In this document: positions 25,301-36,306 of the stretch, piece after piece | How positions within the stretch are numbered: position 1 is the stretch's first letter | Layout: every line of letters begins with the position of its first letter | Assembly: GCA_948474755.1 (NCBI GenBank) | Contig: CAOLHI010001028.1 | Location: 124,001 to 188,000, forward strand | Direction of reading: 5' to 3' | From: Ctenosaura bakeri | Taxonomy: Eukaryota > Chordata > Lepidosauria > Squamata > Iguanidae | DNA: 64,000 nt | The notes under the pieces: generated by a model | What the model was told of the DNA's origin: nothing | The model's database searches: none | What the model saw: the letters and a program-made list of their open reading frames with translations, nothing else | Program-made: the position numbers and the translations under genes

Positions 25301-25360
25301 CAGCCAATCACATGAGGTCTTTGCCTCACGCAGCCAATCATATGAGGTCTTCACCTGGCG
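25301..25360 (+). repeat. Two tandem 30-bp units
   Basis: Two adjacent units each begin 'cagccaatca', continue 'atgaggtctt' and end in a CCTCACG or CCTGGCG form. They differ at a handful of positions. A Sauria SINE head remnant ('gatctagtggtttgagcatt') follows at 25,416-25,450. Confidence 0.85.
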
Positions 25361-25450
25361 TAGATAAACAAACTTTGACTTGATATAGTAGATCAGCTAT
25401 TTATTTTGAACCTGTTAGCTGATCTAGTGGTTTGAGCATTGGTCTACGTT

Positions 25451-26204
25451 GGTCTAAAACCTCCAGAAGGCCACAATTGTTCACGTTCTCATCCAATGAT
25501 TGGTGGGGGGGGGCTTTTCCTTTATTGTTTTTAAAGGCCTGTTCACATCCTTGCTTCTTTGGAACCATTTTCAGCTTGTTTTGAGTAAACCCATGAATTT
25601 TCACCTGTCATTGGTTTCAACAGGGGACCCAACCGATCTTCAGCTGCCTTTAACTTTGGTGTTTTCCATTTCGGATTTCTTCCTCCCTGACATCACACTA
25701 TTCCAACAACATAATGAGCTCCCCAAACTTCAGACAGATCAGGAATAAGGCAAATGCTTTAGAGGCGATTAAAGAGGTGCAAGTCTCCTCTGGTCCAGTT
25801 GCTTTCCATAGGAGAGCCAGCTGGTTAGGTTTTCTCCCTAAAAAACCTGAGGTTCGTTCCTTTCCTCCCAAAGGATTAGACCTTACAAATGGCAACTGCA
25901 TATCATAAAGCTGTCCCATTTTATGTGTAATTGAAAAGGTTAAGTTGTGGCACCACTTACCTGTTTTCTTTCTACCCTCTCTCACCTTTGCCCTGTAACC
26001 TCTTTGAGACCTGTACAGGCCGTTCCAGCAGACCTTCAATAAATAGGAATGAAACAAATGGGAAAATAATGGATTTTCATTAGGAATTCATTTGCTGGCA
26101 TTACCTTTGGTATCCATAATGAAAGTGAATGGAATAAGCAGAGCTTCTTCCTTCCCATTTCATTCCATTGTCATTATTATTTCATTATATGCCAGGAAAC
26201 ATAT
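25451..26204. other. Unassigned sequence
   Basis: No exon or repeat recognised. A G-run near 25,505-25,513 is noted. Confidence 0.4.
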
Positions 26205-26350
26205 TCAGCTGTAGCCGTGTTGGCCATACCCCCCCCCAAAAAAAATGAGATTCAAAATCCACCAAAGAGTGACACCTTTATTGGCCAATCAATATCCTCA
26301 AAACACATCATGCAAACTTTTGGATCTTCACTGGCTTCTTCATCCTGACA
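26205..26350. repeat. Unclassified interspersed repeat fragment
   Basis: 'cagctgtagccgtgttggcc', 'agagtgacacctttattggc' and 'gcaaacttttggatcttcac' recall a repeat common in reptile genomes and loosely resemble one arm of the element at 17,569-17,809. Boundaries are uncertain. Confidence 0.4.
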
Positions 26351-26689
26351 TGCCAAGACAAATAGTTTCTGTAGGATTTACCTGATATGAGGATAAAAAC
26401 AAGGTTTTCTAAACAGATCTCAAGAGACAATTGCCTGTTGCAGATGTTTGGTGGAGAAGGAATTATTCCGTGTAGAAATGACTATGTTTTTCTCTGTGCA
26501 TGAAACATGTGTTGTTTTGGATTTACACAGAAAACGTTTCATGCAGATGAAACATGTTGGACAGAACATTGTTGAGGTCTTACACGTGTGTTAATTTTCC
26601 TTCAGAAGCACTCGGACAGTTTTTGCTGATATAGAAGGGCCACGTTCACTGCAAGATTGTGGAATCAGAGTTGGGCATTGTGGCACCAG

Positions 26690-27060
26690 TGGGCATGAAT
26701 GCACATGGATGTACGTTTTGCATCGTGCACATGGATGTACATTGCATGGGAATGTGTGCATACATTGGGCTGCACATTGGAATCTGGTTTCAATTGCACA
26801 ATACTGCCATTCATCGCAAGAGTTGTGGAGCAAAATTAAGACATAACATTGTCTTCAGGGATTCATGTGAAGCACCAACGTTGTAGGATGTTGACCATTT
26901 TCTGCACACATCCACATCCACACACAGACAGACACAAATGGTGTTGGTGCAGGAAAAAGTTTTCTCCACAAAAATGTGTGTATTTTAACAGAAAGACCAT
27001 ATACATTTCTGCGGAGACTAATTCCCCCAAAGACTTTTTAATGTGCACATAATCTTTGCC
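26690..27060. repeat. TGCACA-rich dispersed repeat, copy
   Basis: Carries repeated GTGCACATGGATGTACATTGCAT-like words in two tandem imperfect units near 26,701-26,745. These are followed by the conserved 'ggtttcaattgcacaatact' block shared with 13,430-13,770, then 'ctccacaaaaatgtgtgtat' blocks. Not a known family to me. Confidence 0.55.
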
Positions 27061-28213
27061 AGTGCTCTGTTATTCTCTGCAGGGCTTTCTAAAGTGTCAT
27101 GAAACCCATTATTCTTCAGGAAATACTTGATATCCATCCCTAGCGGTGAGTCTAAATTCTTACTTCCAGGCCATTAAACACAGCAACATGATTTCTAACC
27201 AGCATCTATAACCTGTCACCACCACTGCTTCGGCCACATCATTTGCCTCTGGTCATAGCACAGCAAATTTATTTTTTTGGAATAAGGTTCCTAGAATCTC
27301 CAAGCCTGCTTGGCTAACATGCCTAATAGCTGAGGAATCTGGACAGTCGTAGTCTGAATAAGTAACTTTCCCAATCTCTGTCTTAGGCTGCCTGTGGAAC
27401 TGGACCTACAGTGGCAAGTCCAAGATATTATGCTTCCTGAGGCCAAGGATAAGATTCCCCCAACTTTTATAAGTTTTTATTATTTTCTTAAACTTCTTTT
27501 TAGCAGGCTTGGCAACAATTCAAAGTATGAACAAAAGAATTCAGCAGGTTCAGTATTTCACTTTTTTTATATAAAAAAAAATGTAATCTTGGTGCTGCTA
27601 TATTTGCCCAGCTGCATCCTTTGTATTTACATTGAGGTTGTTTAAATAAGGGGACAAGCTGGATTCTTTCCCCTAGATGGTAAGGATCTATATATATAAC
27701 ACACCATAAAGTCATGCAAATATATCCTTTCAGAAAATCTGTTTGATGAAAACAATCAAGGATATTGTTCAGAAGTACACACACACCTGTAGATCTTCTT
27801 TCTCGTCTTTATTTTTGTTTGTTTTTTCCCCCATACCCAAAGGAACTGAGAAGAAAAATTCTAAGAGGTGATGTTCACTGTGCAATGTGTGTTCTTTGCA
27901 TGCATGTTTGCTAGACGTGATATGTATTTAGAAAGCGGATTGCCAATAGTTGGTGGTGAAAAAAGGATAGGTATCTATTTATTCAACCCATGTACCAGGG
28001 GAAAGATTGCCAAATGTGAAAGAGAGGTAAACCTGTTTTGTCCACCTCTACTTTCCAGCAGGCAGAGCCAGCCCTACCAGTAGGCAGTGGGAGGCAACTC
28101 TCCAAGATGCCAGCTGCTATAGGAGAGCAGTGGGAGATTCTCTCAACCATGTTCCACTCTTGGAGGTTGGAGCTGTGTGTATCACACAGCCTGCCTTGTA
28201 CCTCCTAAGTTTC
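27061..28213. other. Unassigned sequence
   Basis: No repeat or exon recognised. Confidence 0.4.
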
Positions 28214-28237
28214 TGTCCCATACCCTCCAACATTTCA

Positions 28238-28524
28238 TCACAGAATCTTAGAGATGGAAGGGACCACAACGACCATCTCAGCCACACCTTTGCCATGCAG
28301 GAATACAGATCGTGAAAGATGCTCATCCAACCTCTGTTTAAAGAATTCCAAAGATGGAGAGTTTGCCATCTTCTGAGACAAAGTATTCCACTGTCAAACA
28401 GCTCTTATAGTAAAAAAAAGTTCTTCCTAATTTTTAGATGGATTGTTTTCCTTGTAATTGGTTCATGTTCTAATCCCAGGAGCAATAAAAAACAAGCTCA
28501 TTCCATCTTCTATATGACATATGC
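28238..28524 (-). repeat. CR1 LINE 3' fragment inside repeat R
   Basis: The plus strand reads 'tcacagaatcttagagatgg', 'catccaacctctgtttaaag', 'gttcttcctaatttttagat' and 'atgttctaatcccaggagca', which is the CR1 3' region in reverse. It is bracketed by CATTTCA at 28,231-28,237 and 28,525-28,531. Copy 2 of the host repeat has a single CATTTCA at this place, so CATTTCA is the target duplication. Confidence 0.85.
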
Positions 28525-28753
28525 CATTTCACAGATGAAAATGAGGATATGTGTGGCCAAGGACTATCAGAGGTTGGTCAAGATGGCAAAAGGTATTAAT
28601 GAGGAAGAAGAGACAGTCTAAGGGAGGCTGCAGCAGTTTGGTTTTGATTTTGCTTACAGGAAACATTCTGCCTTCTCTCCCCTTCTTTCATCTCCTCTCC
28701 TCTCTCCCCTCCTGAGTTAATTGGGTGCCAACTACTTTTCCACTTTGAACTCA

Positions 28754-29207
28754 GGCCATTTCCGCACAGGGTGAGGGAATCACCCCGTGACGCTCCTTAC
28801 TGCTTCTTGGCTCCCCTGTCCGGTCTACGCCGCTCCGGACCAGTGTGTGTTCATCGATACACACTGCTCTGGCACCCCAAATGGCAGCTTCCAGTTGGTC
28901 GAGGGTCTTGACTAACCGCTGAAGCTTGCCAGCCTAAAGCCCACCCCTGGCAGGTTGCAGGCTCTCATTGGGGCGAGCAGGCAAATTTGCATAAGGGAGC
29001 AGGCTCGCGCTGGTGTGCTCCGTGCTTTTGAAAGACCTGTTTTTAGCAGTCTTTCAAAAGCACGCTGGACGATTACTTGGGGTCATTCCAGAGTGGGCTG
29101 AGGTGTGCATCTACGTTAAGTAGGTCTGACCCAGTCCCCTCCCAGGTGCAGATGTTCTCCCTGGAGGAGGCTTTGCCCCGTTCTAAAAACCCCGTGTGGA
29201 AATGGCC
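28754..29207. mobile_element. Family B TIR element (454 bp), copy 1
   Basis: The left end is 'ggccatttccgcacagggtg' and the right end 'accccgtgtggaaatggcc'. A second inner palindrome pairs 'gggtgagggaatcaccccgt'. A hairpin 'ttgaaagacctg' and 'cagtctttcaa' lies near 29,031-29,058. It is GC-rich and has no protein frame. It is flanked by TCA at 28,751-28,753 and 29,208-29,210. Its outer 14 bases match those of family A. Confidence 0.92.
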
Positions 29208-29365
29208 TCAGTTTGCTGCAATTGAAGTAAGCTGAGGAGCAAGGGTAATGGTGGGAGGAGGAGAGAGAAAAGGGACATTTCAAAAGCAGCTGAAAAACTG
29301 GGATGGCAGAGGAATAATTGAGACTCTCCTTGCCAAATTGGGACAGTTGGACAATATACTGTCCC

Positions 29366-30188
29366 CCTGCAGCACTGGGGAAATGAGCTGAACAGCAGTG
29401 TCAACAGAAGATTCAGCACCAGAGATGAAGGAAAGCATCATTTTGTTATTCATCTCAGGCAGAAAAATGTCTTGTGTCAAGCCAACTAGGATGGTCACCT
29501 AGAAAACACCAAAATGAGGAACTGTATCCCTGAAAAAGAGGACAAAAGATGTCATTTTGTATGAATTTTGCACATGCTCATTTATATGTATAGCTGCAAC
29601 TTTAGAAATAATTACTGTAATTGAAATAGAAAGGTAATACGTCTCATCATAACAGGGGAATCTGTTGACAAGAGATGTCTGTGCCTACTGCTCAGATGAT
29701 GTCCACATGCTAATTGCTGATGGACAACTTTAAGGCCCAGTAATAGGGAAAAACTAGTTAAAAGCAATTAAGTTTTCAATTAAGTTATAAATTTTCTAAC
29801 AAAAAAAGGAAGCAACTTAATTAAATATATTTTTTTAACTAAAGTCAATACTTAAGTTGGAGTTTCAGCATGAAACTAATTCCAGAATTAAGTTATTAAT
29901 TATCTCATTAATAAATTAAATGAAAGGCAATGCTAAGAAGCCGACTATGTTTCAATGTCACCTACTTGACGCGTTACCCAAAACTTCTCTTGGACTTTTC
30001 GAGAATCATTCTTTTATTTAGTCTTTTGGAGCTGGAAAATTAATGCTAAGGTTACACGATTCAAGACCATTACTGAAAAGAAATTTCAGTGGGATGATTC
30101 ATGAAGTCATGGGTTAATTCCTACATGTTAAATTTACCATTGGACGGCTTAGTAAATGAAACAAGACTATTTGTTTTGTTCTGTTCTG
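29366..30188. other. AT-rich unassigned sequence
   Basis: 29,760-29,930 is very AT-rich with repeated TTAATTAA and AAGTTA words that can pair internally. 29,935-30,120 is unique and may be mildly CNE-like. No gene seen. Confidence 0.4.
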
Positions 30189-30565
30189 TTCCATATACTC
30201 CAACATTTCAGAGATGAAAACTGGGACACAGGTACCCTCAGAGTGTTATCAAGAAGGGGTGGTCAGGCAACAAGAGGGCAAAAGCTATTAAGAAGGAACA
30301 AATCTTCAAACTACTATTGTAGGCAGGTTAGCCTTCGAATTTTAAGTGCTGACTTTAAGGAACGTATGGAAAAAAAAGGGAGGAAAGCAAACAAGCCTGC
30401 TGGGAAGGGCTTTGAACTCAGTTTGCAGCAAATGAAGTAACCCAAAGACAAAGGAAGAAAGTGGGAGGAGAGAGAGAAACCGGGACATTGTAAAAGCAGT
30501 TGAGAAACTGGGATAGTAGATGCTTACCTGGAAGTTTTGCTGCCAAACTGAGACAGCTGGGAGGT
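30189..30565 (+). repeat. Repeat R, copy 2 (empty at both insertion sites)
   Basis: A continuous relative of 28,214-29,365. The unoccupied family B target is 'ctttgaactcagtttgcagc', with TCA at 30,418-30,420. The unoccupied CR1 target is 'actccaacatttcagagatg'. It therefore works as an internal reference for both insertions. Confidence 0.7.
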
Positions 30566-32049
30566 AGCCTGTTCGTGATTACAGTATGACAGTCTAGCTT
30601 AAAAGATTTTAAACCGGCAAGTAATAAGGCCAGCTTTGATTGCAGATAGTCTTTGTTTCCAGCTGGACAGTGAGAAAGTGAGAGCACTTTCCCCCTTTGT
30701 CCACAGCTTATTTCAATTGGTGCACACTGCATTCAAAATGCAAGAGTAGTGTGCACTCAAATTAACTGGAGAGGAGAAGAGGGAGCAGACTATTGCCATT
30801 CCTAGTAGGCTTGGGCAAAAGCAAACTGCTGCAGCGATTCCCGCTTTGTGTGATCTTTCTCACTACTAATTTGTGCCATCTTGAGACATGCTAATGTTCC
30901 TTGGCCAAATATATCCTGGCCACATGTGCAAAATTTTGGAGAGCATGGAGTAAAAACATTAAAAACAAAACTAAAGCTTTGTCCTGGGCCTAACAGCCCA
31001 AGCATCAGCTTCTTACTGGAGTATAAATCAAGGATGAGATTCAATAAAAGCAATGAAACGATAGCAGCATGCAACTAGAATCAAGTCAGCAAGAGCTTAA
31101 AATTCTAATTTTCCGCTGTTTCATATTCATGCCCTTTCAATTTAAAGGGATACTGGGGATGGCAGGGAGGGAAGAACATAAACAAAAAGCCATGGGGGAA
31201 AAGCCAAAAAGCTGTTTCCTTCATCAAGATGTTTGTTGGCTTCACCCTACTCCCCCCCTCTTTCTTTTTCAATACAGAGAAGAAAAAGCTAATGCACTGT
31301 TATAAAAGAAATCTGGTGGTCTGTTGTTCTCCTGCTGAATACATTACTCAAATTCTCAATGTGAATTCATGTCCTGTTACTGAAATGCATCTTGGAACTT
31401 AAGGGGAGAAAATGAATCTTAAATACTTTGAAAGTCTAATTCAGACGCTCACCAATGTCTGGAACTGCGGGACTCTAATAAAATCTGCAGGGGCAGGTGA
31501 CTGTCTGTATTCTTTTAAGGAGGAGGTCTCAGAAGGCAGACTTTAGGTGAAAGAACTAAATGTGTTAATCACTTTGCCACTGTGAAGGCTTGCCAGAAAG
31601 GAGAGCTGCAGGCTGGCCTGTTTTCTGATGCACCACAGCGCCTCCTTTGCAAATGGCCAGCCGGGGGATTTGCAGCTACCATTTCAATAAAAGAATGCCT
31701 CAGTTAAGGAAGCAGATGCATTCCTGGGCATATCTCATTGAACAGAATGGAGGGCACCATAGGCAAAAAGAATATGGAAAAGAAAGAAGGATATCACACA
31801 CACACACACAATGAAGATCAATTTGACATGTTTCAGCAAACATTTCAATCAAAACTAACCATATTCATATTGAAACAAAACAACAGGTTAGGTGAGCCTT
31901 GCATAGGTAAACACAAATATTTTCAACCTGCTAGGGAACACTCAAAGGCTTCTTCCAAAATGATTTCATCAGCTTCCACTTTTCTTGTGATTTCCATTTT
32001 GGTAGCCAAACAAAGATTTATAGTGCATCCCATATATATATATATATAA
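30566..32049. other. Unassigned sequence
   Basis: A short CA microsatellite lies at 31,795-31,811 and a TA run at 32,030-32,048. No exon or interspersed repeat recognised. Confidence 0.4.
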
Positions 32050-32366
32050 TTTGAAGGGATGCCATGTAGAGGAAGGAGAGGGCTTGTTTTCTGCCGCTCC
32101 AGAGACCAGAACAAGAGGCAATGGATTCAAGCCGCAGGAAAGGAGATTCCACCTGAACCTCAGGAAGAACTTCCTGACAGTCAGGGCTGTCCGGCAGTGG
32201 AATCTGCTGCCTCGGAGTGTAGTGGAGTCTCCTTCCTTGGAGGTTTTTAAGCAGAGGCTGGATGGCCATCTGTCGGAAGTGCTTTGAGGGTGTTCCTGCA
32301 TGGCAGGGGGGTTGGACTGGATGGCCCGTGTGGTCTCTTCCAACTCTACATTTCTATGATTCTATA
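32050..32366 (+). repeat. CR1 LINE 3' end, well preserved
   Basis: The sequence proceeds through 'agggcttgttttctgccgct', 'aagaacttcctgacagtcag', 'gcagtggaatctgctgcctc', 'ggctggatggccatctgtcg' and 'ggttggactggatggcccgt'. It ends with 'tttctatgattctatatata', the diagnostic CR1 end. It is 5'-truncated within a TA-rich site. The 78-codon frame across it is not a host gene. Confidence 0.92.
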
Positions 32367-32394
32367 TATATATTTGCTGTTCATGCCTGCTCAG

Positions 32395-32650
32395 TAAGGC
32401 ACTTAGGGGGACATCTGCTGTTAACCTTGCCTGGTGTAGGCAGAAATACAAGGCTACGGTAGGTTTGGCTAGAGCAGAATTCCTCTCTTTCCCAGCTCAA
32501 GCCAGCCCCAGTTAGCAATCTGGCTGCAGCTCTTTCAACCAGTGGAAGTTTCTGAAAGCAATCCATGTAGAACATGTTACAATAATCCAACCAGAATGTA
32601 ACAAAGTGTGTGTCACCATGGCCAGATCCGATATCTCAAGAAACTGCTGG
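32395..32650 (-). pseudogene. L2/CR1-group LINE RT C-terminal fragment
   Basis: On the minus strand (32,381-32,590) the frame contains DYCNMFYMDCFQKL and then ERAAARLLTGAG. These correspond to the LDYCN and QNAAARLLTG motifs near the end of reverse transcriptases of the L2/CR1/Rex group. It lacks the catalytic YADD region and is a relic. It directly abuts Bov-B sequence at 32,690. Confidence 0.7.
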
Positions 32651-32689
32651 AGCTGGAGCACCACTTTCAACTGAGCAAATGCACCACAG

Positions 32690-32775
32690 AATGATATCCA
32701 CAGAACTCTCCACCAGCATATTTCCAAAGAGTTTATTCTCTCCCTCTCAGCTTTCTTCACAGCCATATGTAGAAA
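32690..32775 (-). pseudogene. Bov-B (RTE) LINE fragment
   Basis: The minus strand reads VKKAERERINSLEICWWR, matching the short conserved stretch after the CESWT motif of Bov-B. The plus strand shows the complement 'cagctttcttcacagccata'. The next part of the frame belongs to the adjacent L2/CR1-group piece, so the frame is a chance join. Confidence 0.7.
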
Positions 32776-32974
32776 TCAAAACTACTATTGATAAGTTTAT
32801 TTACTGCACTTTACTTAGAGTCTGGGCCTCTTTGAAGGTGTGGGTTACACACTATGTGGACACAAGCAAAAAGATCCTGTACCTGTGAATTGGGACAAAA
32901 GTCTAATATTGAGAAGTGTATCCCTGAGTCTGCAATTCTTTATCTCCAAATTTTCATGTCAGGTAACAGTGTAG

Positions 32975-33075
32975 CCATCCAGATGTTGTGGGAAAGTAAT
33001 TCCTCACCATGGGCTCTGAAGGTAACCACTGCTGGGAGTTGCAGTTCTGCAACCTCTGGGTGTCCATGTATTTCC
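32975..33075. mobile_element. Small hAT-like MITE
   Basis: 'catccagatgttgtgggaaa' faces 'ctgctgggagttgcagttct' and 'gcaacctctgggtg', the same layout as at 6,846-6,963. Confidence 0.5.
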
Positions 33076-33845
33076 CACCCTGGTTTTAAAGGGAGAAAGA
33101 ACAAGAGAGAGGGCATGTGAATTGCTTGGTGATGAGACCGAGTTTCATTTTGAGGTTCAACTTCTTGAGTACTTTCATATCATTCCACTTGTCATTCTTT
33201 CTCTGAGACTGGATGATGGATGCTCTACCAATTTGAGGGGTGGGAATGTTACTTTTTTTCCTCCCTTGTGCGATTGCTAAAACTTCCTTTAAAATCCCTT
33301 TTGCTGGATTTCATTTCTTTGGGATCCTTTTGGGCTCGGTTATTATACTGCTTTAGATCTATGGCTACTGGTCTCTTCCCTCGACCTGCCTTTTCTTTGG
33401 CGGTGTGACTCCCTCTAGGCCTTTAAAATGAATTAGTGTTGGAGCTCAGTGATTGATTTTTATTCCTGTCATCAATTTAGAGGAACAGAGTGACCCGCTC
33501 AAGAGCATGTTCCCTCACTCTTCTTTCTGCTCCCCCTCCGTCTTCCTCTCTAGGTTTGCTTTTTCCAAAAAGACTCTTAAGAAAGACTTCAGAGGATTGA
33601 AGCTAGGACTGGGGAAGCAAAAAGATGCAAGAGGCAACCCCCAGATTAAATGGAAATTCACATGCAAAGGAGCTCCATTTTAGCTACTGTATGATGTGAG
33701 TATTTCTCTTACTGAGATAAAGAGAGTCGAGGAGGGGGAATGGGGAAAAGAAATCACTTAAGGATATTTTGCAGTTCAGAAGGAAATGAATGGGGATGTC
33801 AACAGGAAAACATCAGCCAATGGTAATTTTGAACTTAAACATTTA
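33076..33845. other. Unassigned sequence
   Basis: No repeat or exon recognised. Confidence 0.4.
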
Positions 33846-34036
33846 CAGTCAGCCCTCCATATCCACAGATTCTGTGTCCATGGTTTCAACCAACCACAGC
33901 TTGAAAATATTTTTAAAAAGTCCAAAAAGCAAAATTTGATCTTGCCATTTTATATAAGAGATGTCATTTTACACCATTGTACACAATGAGACTTGAGCAT
34001 CCACAAATTCTGGCAGATGATACTGAGGGCCCACAA
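33846..34036. mobile_element. Tigger-like (pogo) non-autonomous element
   Basis: Opens 'cagtcagccctccatatcca', continues 'tccatggtttcaaccaacca', and closes 'gacttgagcatccacaaatt' and 'tgagggcccacaa'. This is the well-known order of Tigger-derived MITEs. TA flanks both ends (33,844-33,845 and 34,037-34,038), as expected for Tc1/mariner-pogo insertion. There is no transposase frame in its 191 bp. Confidence 0.75.
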
Positions 34037-34059
34037 TAGTTACCTTCTCCTAGTGATTT

Positions 34060-34860
34060 TTTTAACATAAAAGTTTTTGTTAAGTTTTTTTTAAAAAAAA
34101 AAGAAAATTCATTAAGAATTATAGAAATAAAGGAAGATAAAAAATAAAATAAGGTAGAGAAAGAAAAGAGAAAAAAGAAGAAAATCTCTCTCTCTATGTG
34201 TGTGTGTATGTATATATATATATAGTTATTCATCTCTCTCTGAAATTACAATATATTCTTTTCTTTCAATAGCCTATTCTTCCCAATAATCAAAATAAAA
34301 TCAAGTCATTTTCTTCTTTTTTTTTCCTTCAAAAAGTCTATAATGGATTTCCAGTCTTTAAGAACTGTTGCTAATGACCTTTCTCTAATCAGACCAGACA
34401 ATCTGTCCATTTCTGCTAAATCTATCATTTTTGGCAACCACTCCTCCACAGTAAGCAGCATTGAGTCCTTCCATCTTTGCGCATGCAAGAATCTTGCTGC
34501 CATGGTTATATACTGAAGCAATCTTCCATGGTTCTTTTCCATCTGTACCTCCATCAATCCCAAAAGAAAAAAAGTTCCAGATTTAATTGAGTATTGATCT
34601 TTAAAATCCTATGTATGTGTGTTGGAATCCCTTTTCTTTTCTTTTATTTTCTTTTCTTTAAATCTTTCTCACATGTCCACCATTCCTGGTAAAAAGTACC
34701 TTCATGTTGTTCACCTTTCCAACATACATTAGAAGCATCCTTGTGCATTCTAGACAATTCCTCTGGCATCATACACTTATTCTTTCTATTAGAATTCTCT
34801 TTGAGATCGTAACATAATGTATGTTTCAAGCCCTTTATCCACATATTTTCCCATTGATTC
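34060..34860 (-). pseudogene. L1 LINE: ORF2 C-terminus and 3' region, decayed
   Basis: The minus strand carries two open pieces. At 34,644-34,844 one contains CWKGEQHEGTFYQEWWTCEK, the cysteine-type motif at the end of vertebrate L1 ORF2. At 34,306-34,563 the other contains RFLHAQRWKD and EEWLPKMIDLAEMDRLSGLI, the usual following segment. The region to the left is A/T-rich (poly-T on plus) with a (CT)n(TG)n(TA)n run at 34,182-34,224, consistent with a 3' UTR and tail. It is severely 5'-truncated, lacking the endonuclease and RT core. Confidence 0.85.
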
Positions 34861-35959
34861 CCCCCTATGAGTCTAAAGTTTACATCCCTGCTCTTGAATT
34901 TGGATTAACAGTGACATTTCGGTGGACATCAAAACAGCTTTTGTAGAAGAAGCAAACTCCCAGCCATGCACAGGATTATTATTTTTTCTAGGAGAAAATG
35001 AAGTTCATTTCTTCTAGGGAGATTGCAACTAACATTCATTTTCTTTCCCTTTCCAGAACCTGCAGCTGTTCTCACGCCCTTGGCTGCATCCTCTTGAGCA
35101 TTCTTTCTTCCCCACTGAATTTCCCAAGATCTCCGTGCCTAGGAAAGGCAATCTTCTCAGATGAGCCCATTCGAATTCTTGGCGGCCAATGAATCTCAGC
35201 TCACAAGCAAGTCAAGAGCTTTTCAATTTCCATTGGACACCATGCTTACATTTCAAACCAACCTTAAAATGCAGATGTCATGCATTATTCAGACTTCTCA
35301 GATGCACCCAAGAGCCTAGATATCTCTTCTTGTTTGCGAATGTGTCTTCAGCAGCTTTCATTGTCTCTGTAATAATATTGCAAGTAAAGATACACAGAAA
35401 ATGAGGACAGGGAGGGTGGGCAGAGAAAGAGAGAGAGAGAGAAATAGAGGGAGACATGATGGAAACTCCTAGGCTTCTATAGATGTCAAGGGAAGAGGCT
35501 GAATCAAGACAGTATATTATTTAATTCAGGCGTCAGTGTTCCCAAGTTGACTCCCTGAGGGGCTTTGCTGTTATTGAACATTAATCAAAATCTAATCATT
35601 TAGAAGGACATTACATAGGAGGGAAAGGTAGGTTCGCATGGCTGCTTTCATCTGCATCACAAGGGAGTTCAAATGATAAAATGTTAATATGTTAAGCAAC
35701 CGAAGCCAGCCTAGTGCTGGAACTTAAGCTCTTGTACAAATACTTGACTGTGCTCTGGCTTTGAAAGATCTCAGTGGAGCTCCAGCACCCAGGGTTTTTG
35801 AGAAGTCAAGGCAAAAGTAATTCAGTTTCTTGACAGTTTGCACATCACAAGAATCTGTGCAATGTACTGCTAATGTTTCCCTCCATTGCCACCATTTTGT
35901 GCCCCTGCCTTCATCTTTGCAGATTACCCAAATTCTATACCTAGGAAAGTAGGATTTGG
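34861..35959. other. Unassigned, partly CNE-like
   Basis: 35,510-35,720 is unique ('ttgaacattaatcaaaatct', 'aatcatttagaaggacatta') and may be constrained. A short GA run lies at 35,425-35,442. No exon seen. Confidence 0.35.
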
Positions 35960-36010
35960 TGATTTATTAATTAAAACATTTGTATCCCACTCTATACTGT
36001 AAGGCAGGAT
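35960..36010 (-). repeat. L2/CR1-group LINE 3' tail
   Basis: 'tttattaattaaaacatttg' followed by 'tatcccactctatactgtaa' is the reverse of the common reptile LINE tail. Confidence 0.5.
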
Positions 36011-36106
36011 GTGCAAATAGCAGAGGTTGGAAGGGGGGGGATATTGGCTCTTCAGTTGCCTTTAAGGTTTCACACACCCTCTACCACCATAATCCTTCAT
36101 AACAAA

Positions 36107-36306
36107 GGTCATTGCTGCACTACACTATTATAGTGCTATCATTCCACTTTCCACATCCTATGGAATCCTGGGGTCTTCAGTTTAGGGAGGGGCATTTGGA
36201 ATTCTCAGCCAGGGAGCTCTGTGGCTTCAGGAAACTACAAATCCAGAATTCCACAGGATGTTGAAAGAAGAAGAATAGCACTATAACAGTGTAGGGGGAA
36301 ACGGCC
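36107..36306. mobile_element. Family A TIR element, copy
   Basis: A 200-bp copy flanked by AAA (36,104-36,106 and 36,307-36,309). Arms: 'ctgcactacactattatagt' and 'actataacagtgtaggggga'. The interior has 'ctcagccagggagctctgtg' and 'aaactacaaatccagaattc'. Confidence 0.85.

Larger units (their letters stand above)
28214..29365 (+). repeat. Repeat R, copy 1 (interrupted twice)
   Basis: The uninterrupted parts align with copy 2 at 30,189-30,565. 'ataccctccaacatttca' matches 'atatactccaacatttca', and 'ctttgaactca' plus 'gtttgctgcaattgaagtaa' matches 'ctttgaactcagtttgcagc'. 'gggaggaggagagagaaaag' matches 'gggaggagagagagaaaccg', and 'aactgggatggcagagg' matches 'aactgggatagtagatg'. A CR1 sits at 28,238-28,524 and a family B element at 28,754-29,207. 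The nature of repeat R is unknown to me. Confidence 0.7.

Noticed and set aside
32051..32287. 78-codon frame that looks protein-like ([20 protein letters not shown])
   Set aside because: It is the CR1 3' region; the same peptide appears from the reverse CR1 at 50,077-50,301.
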